Assembly (NCBI GenBank): GCA_913057845.1
Contig: CAJXPC010000043.1
Location: 1 to 9,772, forward strand
DNA from: an uncultured Pseudomonadota bacterium
Lineage (GTDB): Bacteria; Pseudomonadota; Gammaproteobacteria; Burkholderiales; Eutrophovitaceae
DNA: 9,772 nucleotides
Direction of reading: 5' to 3'
The position numbers and the translations under genes were made by a program. The notes beneath the pieces were generated by a model. The model was not told where the DNA came from and made no database searches. It saw only the letters and a program-made list of their open reading frames with translations. Below, one piece after another: positions 6,832 to 9,772 of this stretch (position 1 is its first letter; every line of letters starts with the position of its first letter).

Positions 6832-7941
6832 TTATACCGATGCTGAAATCTTATATTTTTCAAGCTTTTGGATAAGCGTAGTGCGCCCGAGTTGAAGTAA
6901 TTTGGCGGCTTTTGAGACGTTACCGTCACTTTGTGCTAGCGCCGCACGAATCAAATTTGATTCGAGGTCACTCAGTAGACTCTTTGTAGCGACGCCCTCA
7001 CTGGGCAGCCTTTCTATCGAATTGGATAGTCGAATGATTCGTTCTACTTCGCTAACGGGCCTTCCTAGCTCAGCATCATTGCTTTGCTCGAATTGGGCAA
7101 GAAGCGTGGAGTTTATCTCTGGCTTGAATTCCTCGTGCGATAAGGGCTGGTCTGCTTTTATCGACTCCGCAAGCCCTGTGGGCAGATAAGCCTCCGGGAA
7201 TTCAGAGAGTTCTATCTCATCTTGCGGCGCCAGCACCAACAACCGCTTTATGAGGTTCGAAAGTTCACGAACATTGCCCGGCCACGCATAGCGCAATAAA
7301 TAATCCATAGTGCGGGGTGTGAAACTAACATTCCGACCGCTGCCATGAAGCGCTGCAAAATGATGACAAAGCTCACCGATGTCTGCTTGACGCTCGCGGA
7401 GTGGGGGAATGGCTATTGGGATGACGTTCAGACGGTAGTAAAGGTCCTCCCTAAACTCCTTCCGCTCTACCATGGCTGATAAATCTTGATGCGTTGCGGA
7501 CACTACGCGCACATCAATAGGCACCTCGGCTGTCGACCCTACAGGCGTCACTACTCGTTCCTCTAACACCCGCAGCATTTTGACTTGCAGCTCGAGGGGC
7601 ATATCACCTATTTCATCAAGGAATAGAGTGCCCTTATCAGCCAACTGGAATCGACCTACCCTGTCTGCGATGGCTCCTGAGAAAGCACCTTTTTTGTGAC
7701 CAAAGAGCTCACTTTCTAGAAGTTGGGCGGGGATAGCAGCACAATTGATGCCAACTAGGTTATTTGAACTTCTGGGGGATTGGCGATGTAACTCGCCGCA
7801 GACGACCTCTTTTCCGCTTCCAGTCTCACCTTGTATCAATATCGACGCGTCTGAATCAGCACACAATGAAATGAGCCTGACAAGTTTTATGGCTTCGTCG
7901 CTTGTACCGATGAAAAGGCTTTGGCTAGTCAATCGTTTCAC
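6832..7941 (-). CDS. fleQ: FleQ/FlrA-like sigma-54 activator lacking the N-terminal FleQ domain
   Basis: Probable top-level flagellar activator. Numbering from GTG at 7941 (369 residues): Walker A GETGSGKE 38-45, sigma-54 loop GAFSGA 85-90, Walker B GTLFLDE 104-110, FREDLYYR 163-170, PLRER 180-184, WPGNVREL 220-227, and a C-terminal helix-turn-helix (about 339-360) reading SKAAKLLQLGRTTLIQKLEKY, close to the end of FleQ/FlrA. The usual proteins are about 480-490 residues with a receiver-like N-domain; here there is none, and only 215 bases separate this gene from fliS. The arginine of the FleQ LFRS motif is Gln, and the RN of the KExxxRN motif after Walker A is GE, so cyclic-di-GMP binding of the Pseudomonas type is unlikely. 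GAFSGA has Ser for Thr. Start uncertain: the frame is open beyond a TTG at 7995, and neither TTG nor GTG has a ribosome site; the residues between them resemble no family. Confidence 0.85.
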   Translation of the reverse strand: MKRLTSQSLFIGTSDEAIKLVRLISLCADSDASILIQGETGSGKEVVCGELHRQSPRSSNNLVGINCAAIPAQLLESELFGHKKGAFSGAIADRVGRFQLADKGTLFLDEIGDMPLELQVKMLRVLEERVVTPVGSTAEVPIDVRVVSATHQDLSAMVERKEFREDLYYRLNVIPIAIPPLRERQADIGELCHHFAALHGSGRNVSFTPRTMDYLLRYAWPGNVRELSNLIKRLLVLAPQDEIELSEFPEAYLPTGLAESIKADQPLSHEEFKPEINSTLLAQFEQSNDAELGRPVSEVERIIRLSNSIERLPSEGVATKSLLSDLESNLIRAALAQSDGNVSKAAKLLQLGRTTLIQKLEKYKISASV

Positions 7942-8018
7942 TGCTTTCAATAAACTGGATTTAGATACTATCCACCAACATTGCGCAAATATCAAACAGT
8001 TGGAACATAGATCTTGAA

Positions 8019-8034
8019 GGCAGGGAGTGTACCA
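8019..8034 (-). promoter_or_regulatory. Candidate sigma-54 promoter of the fleQ-like gene
   Basis: The minus strand reads TGGTACACTCCCTGCC, with GG and GC ten bases apart and matches at TGG, ACA and TGC. It lacks the C at position 4 and the TT before GC, so it is weaker than the other two sites. Transcription would start near 8008, about 13 bases before the TTG at 7995 and 67 before the GTG at 7941. FleQ and FlrA genes are usually read by sigma-70, so a sigma-54 promoter here would mean self-activation or control by the other activator. Confidence 0.35.
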
Positions 8035-8067
8035 TGACCGGTGTCTTTACAACCACGACCAACACTG

Positions 8068-8086
8068 CTGCAATTTGAAATTGCAG
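8068..8086. repeat. Perfect 19-base palindrome upstream of the fleQ-like gene
   Basis: CTGCAATTTGAAATTGCAG consists of two 9-base arms around one central G at 8077. Partial pairing continues outside (ACTG on the left, CAGT/CAGC on the right). It is centred about 70 bases upstream of the predicted sigma-54 start at 8008, so it could be an operator or activator site. It could also fold as a hairpin in RNA, but no T-run follows on either strand, so a terminator is less likely. It does not match the FleQ box as I recall it (GTCaaTaaatTGAC). Confidence 0.55.
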
Positions 8087-8100
8087 TCAGCATTGCATGT

Positions 8101-8110
8101 GGGGGGGGGG
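8101..8110. repeat. G10 homopolymer run (C10 on the coding strand)
   Basis: Ten consecutive G lie between fliS and the fleQ-like gene, in a genome that is otherwise AT-rich. No reading frame of interest crosses it. It lies about 95-100 bases upstream of the predicted start of the fleQ-like transcript. Runs of this length are prone to slippage in cells and to length errors in short-read assembly, so the exact count is uncertain. Confidence 0.9.
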
Positions 8111-8160
8111 TGATGAGAGGTCTTTCTATTCACGCAGCGGAGGGAGCTAAGCCTAACCTA

Positions 8161-8202
8161 AATAGCGGCTTGCGAGCATAGACTGCAGCAAGCCGAGCTA
8201 TT
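8161..8202 (-). terminator. Stem-loop just after fliS, possible terminator
   Basis: AATAGCGGCTTGC (8161-8173) pairs with GCAAGCCGAGCTATT (8188-8202): seven and six base pairs with a two-base bulge and a 14-base loop. It begins nine bases after the fliS stop. In the fliS direction it is followed only by TTTAGG, a poor U-tract, so it may be a weak or factor-assisted terminator, or an element that protects the mRNA end. Confidence 0.45.
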
Positions 8203-8210
8203 AGAAAGCT

Positions 8211-8618
8211 CTATTGTGCTGGCGGCGCTGGATTAAGGGGCATGATCTCCCATGCTTCTCGAATCTGGGCGAGCAGCGACCGTGCTTCCTGCACTGGCTC
8301 TACTTCGTTACTCACATGCGCCTTAGTAAGTTGCCGGCTGCAGTACTCATAGAGGGAATCGAGGTTCCGAGCCAGCTCTCCGCCTTTGACGTGATCGAGC
8401 GTTGAGCGGAGGCCGAAAAGGATCGTTTGCGCCTTCGTAATAGATTCTCCGCGCTCAACTAGGTCACCCGACTTAAAGCAGCCCTCAGCCTGGCAGATCG
8501 CATCCACCGCGCCGGAAAACAGCATTTTAACGAGCTCATGGTTATCAGCAGAATCGACTGCGATATCCTTATTGACATTTGTGTATGACTTGAGCGCAGC
8601 TCGGCTAAAAGAATTCAT
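8211..8618 (-). CDS. fliS: FliS, flagellin export chaperone
   Basis: FliS binds the disordered C-terminus of flagellin in the cytoplasm, prevents early polymerisation and brings it to FlhA for export. The 135-residue protein is of normal family length. Typical features are SADNHELVKMLFSGAVDAI (23-41), GDLVERGESITKAQTILFGL (51-70), KGGELARNLDSLYEYCSRQL (78-97) and the terminal REAWE (120-124), all in the all-helical FliS pattern. A Pro/Ala-rich tail of about ten residues follows. The start ATG has GAGGAAG four bases upstream. It is the first gene behind its own sigma-54 promoter and is divergent from flagellin. FliD, which usually precedes fliS in the same operon, is not present in this window. 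Confidence 0.95.
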   Translation of the reverse strand: MNSFSRAALKSYTNVNKDIAVDSADNHELVKMLFSGAVDAICQAEGCFKSGDLVERGESITKAQTILFGLRSTLDHVKGGELARNLDSLYEYCSRQLTKAHVSNEVEPVQEARSLLAQIREAWEIMPLNPAPPAQ

Positions 8619-8644
8619 ATTACTTCCTCAGATTAGATAATTTT

Positions 8645-8660
8645 CGCACTGTATCTGCCA
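8645..8660 (-). promoter_or_regulatory. Sigma-54 promoter of fliS
   Basis: The minus strand reads TGGCAGATACAGTGCG, with GG and GC exactly ten bases apart and matches to TGGCA, the purine at position 7 and TGC. Transcription would begin near 8634, giving a leader of about 16 bases that just contains the GAGGAAG ribosome site at 8629-8623. The fit between promoter, leader and ribosome site supports the call. A FleQ-like or FleR-like activator from this cluster is the likely partner. Confidence 0.6.
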
Positions 8661-8848
8661 TAGCAAGTGATCGATTTTACTTACACCGGCGACGTTTTGC
8701 TTCGTACACACATCCATTCGGAAGCACATTCACTATCTTTAACATTCTAATTTTTTAATTTCACGACTAGTACTTGTAAGCACGTCCTTGATAAGGATTA
8801 GCCCTTCTTTCACCTTAATGTGCGTCGACTAGCTATAAAGACTAGGCA

Positions 8849-8880
8849 CTTTATAAAGAAAAGCAAAGATCAGTGCTTTT
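8849..8880. repeat. Palindrome and hairpin upstream of the flagellin promoter
   Basis: CTTTATAAAG (8849-8858) is a perfect 10-base palindrome. Directly after it, AAAAGCA (8859-8865) and TGCTTTT (8874-8880) form a 7-base-pair stem with an 8-base loop. The pair lies 16-47 bases before the -35 part of the sigma-28 candidate, so it may be a regulator site; the TTTT end also resembles a weak terminator for anything read from the left. Confidence 0.4.
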
Positions 8881-8895
8881 CGGTATTTTAAAAAT

Positions 8896-8922
8896 TAAAG
8901 ACCTGTCCGAAGCTGTCGACCG
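8896..8922 (+). promoter_or_regulatory. Candidate sigma-28 (FliA) promoter of flagellin
   Basis: TAAAGACC (8896-8903) and GTCGACCG (8915-8922) are separated by exactly 11 bases, the spacing of the FliA consensus TAAAGTTT-N11-GCCGATAA. The first half keeps TAAAG, the second keeps G and CGA, so the -10 part is weak. Transcription would start near 8930, leaving a leader of about 70 bases. Flagellin is a classic late gene under sigma-28. No sigma-54 site with correct spacing was found on this strand. Confidence 0.45.
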
Positions 8923-8998
8923 GGGTATTTACATGAGGAATGGTCAGACGTTTCTTAAACTGTAAATTAATAACTAACAAACCCATGAGGTCAGAAAC

Positions 8999-9772
8999 AT
9001 GAGTGTAATCAATACTAATACTGCGTCTAATATCGCGCAGAATGCTATACGAATAAACGAACAACAAATGTCCACCGCAATGGAGCGCCTCTCAACCGGC
9101 TCTCGCATCAACTCAGCGAAAGATGACGCAGCTGGACTCGCCATATCCGAAAGAATGAGCTCACAGATTAGCGGGCTTAATATGGCGACCAGGAATGCCA
9201 ACGACGCAATATCGATGCTGCAGACTATAGATGGCGCGACAAAAGAAATCAGTAATATGCTCGGCCGCATGCGAGAGCTGACGGTACAGTCCCAATCCGG
9301 TACTTATACGAGTACAGACCGAGAAGCCTTAGACTTAGAATTTGGCGCGCTTATGGATGAGATAGAACGCATCGCAAAGAATACTGAGTGGAATGGTGAT
9401 GCTGTACTCAAAGGAGACCTGACAAACAACTTCACTGCGGACGATGCTGCGTTAACTAAGAATATTCAAATCGGCACTGACAGCGGCCAAATTATGGCAC
9501 TTAGCATCAAAACCTGGGTCCCGCAAGTCGCAAATGCCGTCGGTGATGCCATCGGGTCTTTTGTTAACGAAACTGCAGGCCATGGCGCTAATAGCGCATA
9601 CGGTGCCAGCACTTCGCTATATGGAACAGCAGCTAGCGATTCCAGTGCTGCCAACGAGGTAAGGCTAAATATAACGACCGTAACGAATGGAACCGATGCC
9701 TTAGGAGAGATAGACGCCGCTATCAACGGCGCTGCCGCGGAGCGCGCGAAGTACGGCGCATACATGTCACGA
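8999..9772 (+). CDS. fliC: Flagellin, filament subunit (3' end beyond window)
   Basis: Flagellin polymerises into the external helical filament. The frame is open for 258 codons to the last base of the window. The N-terminal D0/D1 region is typical: NTNTASNIAQNAIRINEQQ (5-23), AMERLSTGSRINSAKDDAAG (27-46), LAISERM (47-53) and MRELTVQS (91-98). The C-terminal D1/D0 begins at about 225 and continues as AINGAAAERAKYGAYMSR (241-258), where about 30 more residues are expected. Total length would be near 290, so the protein has a short central region (about 145-225) and no large D2/D3 domains. The TLR5 contact positions R90, L94 and E114 of Salmonella FliC are kept at the same numbers, while Q89 is Gly. 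The start has GAGG eight bases upstream. Base composition (about 55% GC) is clearly higher than in the fli operon. It is divergent from its likely chaperone gene fliS. Confidence 0.96.
   Translation, partial: MSVINTNTASNIAQNAIRINEQQMSTAMERLSTGSRINSAKDDAAGLAISERMSSQISGLNMATRNANDAISMLQTIDGATKEISNMLGRMRELTVQSQSGTYTSTDREALDLEFGALMDEIERIAKNTEWNGDAVLKGDLTNNFTADDAALTKNIQIGTDSGQIMALSIKTWVPQVANAVGDAIGSFVNETAGHGANSAYGASTSLYGTAASDSSAANEVRLNITTVTNGTDALGEIDAAINGAAAERAKYGAYMSR

Larger units (their letters stand above)
8661..8998. promoter_or_regulatory. Divergent regulatory region between fliS and flagellin
   Basis: With the fliS promoter and leader this makes a 380-base gap with no credible gene. It serves fliS to the left and flagellin to the right. 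Visible elements are GACTAG in three copies (8765, 8827, 8840), TATAAAG twice (8834, 8852), GTCGAC twice (8824, 8915), CATGAGG twice (8932, 8984, the second holding the flagellin ribosome site), and the hairpin at 8859-8880. The best flagellin promoter candidate is of the sigma-28 type at 8896-8922. No RNA gene is recognised. Confidence 0.5.

Noticed and set aside
7992..8093. 33-codon open frame (starts MLTAISNCSSVGRG) on the minus strand upstream of the fleQ-like gene
   Set aside because: No ribosome site before its ATG, no recognisable family, and it overlaps the palindrome and the sigma-54-like site.
8687..8702. Sigma-54-like sequence CGGCGACGTTTTGCTT on the plus strand toward flagellin
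   Set aside because: GG and GC are nine bases apart instead of ten, and the site is about 300 bases from the flagellin start.
8785..8797. Short inverted repeat TCCTT-GAT-AAGGA as a terminator
   Set aside because: Only five base pairs, no T-run, and no gene ending near it.
8933..8965. Ten-codon frame (MRNGQTFLKL) in the flagellin leader
   Set aside because: Too short and without a ribosome site; probably chance.
8985..9002. Five-codon mini-frame whose TGA overlaps the flagellin ATG, as for a coupled leader peptide
   Set aside because: No ribosome site before it, and the flagellin ribosome site GAGG lies inside it; most likely chance.

Overview
The window is one end of a flagellar gene cluster from a Gammaproteobacterium with a polar-flagellum type of gene order. 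The class is inferred from the order (fleQ-like, fleR-like, fliE-F-G-H-I-J, with flagellin and fliS alongside, as in Pseudomonas and Vibrio) and from three sigma-54 style promoters; the genus cannot be told from this sequence. The fli genes are AT-rich (about 27% GC in a sampled 60-base stretch of fliH), while the flagellin gene is near 55% GC.

Layout. Bases 1-47 are not biological: they are an untrimmed Illumina Nextera i7 adapter, so the contig really begins at base 48 and the first gene, fliJ, is cut by the library adapter. Bases 48-5467 read right to left on the minus strand as a tight operon: fliE, fliF, fliG, fliH, fliI and the start of fliJ, with overlaps or gaps of at most about 36 bases. 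Directly upstream (5491-6555) is a sigma-54 activator related to FleR/FlrC, with its own sigma-54 promoter at 6586-6601. Further right (6832-7941) is a second sigma-54 activator related to FleQ/FlrA, with a weaker sigma-54-like site at 8019-8034. A 215-base gap with a G10 run, a perfect 19-base palindrome and a stem-loop separates it from fliS (8211-8618, minus strand, sigma-54 promoter at 8645-8660). After a 380-base divergent regulatory region, a flagellin gene starts on the plus strand at 8999 and runs off the window, with a possible sigma-28 promoter at 8896-8922.

How the genes work together. The fleQ-like and fleR-like products should switch on sigma-54 promoters of early and middle flagellar genes. 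FliE, FliF and FliG build the rod junction, MS ring and rotor switch. FliH, FliI and FliJ form the ATPase part of the export apparatus. FliS escorts flagellin to the export gate, and flagellin forms the filament.

Most unusual point. Both activators consist of only the AAA+ domain and the Fis-type DNA-binding domain. The FleR-like protein has no receiver domain and no FleS kinase gene beside it. The FleQ-like protein has no N-terminal FleQ domain, lacks the arginine and asparagine used by Pseudomonas FleQ to bind cyclic-di-GMP, and carries GAFSGA instead of GAFTGA. This suggests a flagellar cascade stripped of its usual phosphorylation and cyclic-di-GMP inputs. I see no defence system, CRISPR array, insertion sequence or RNA gene.
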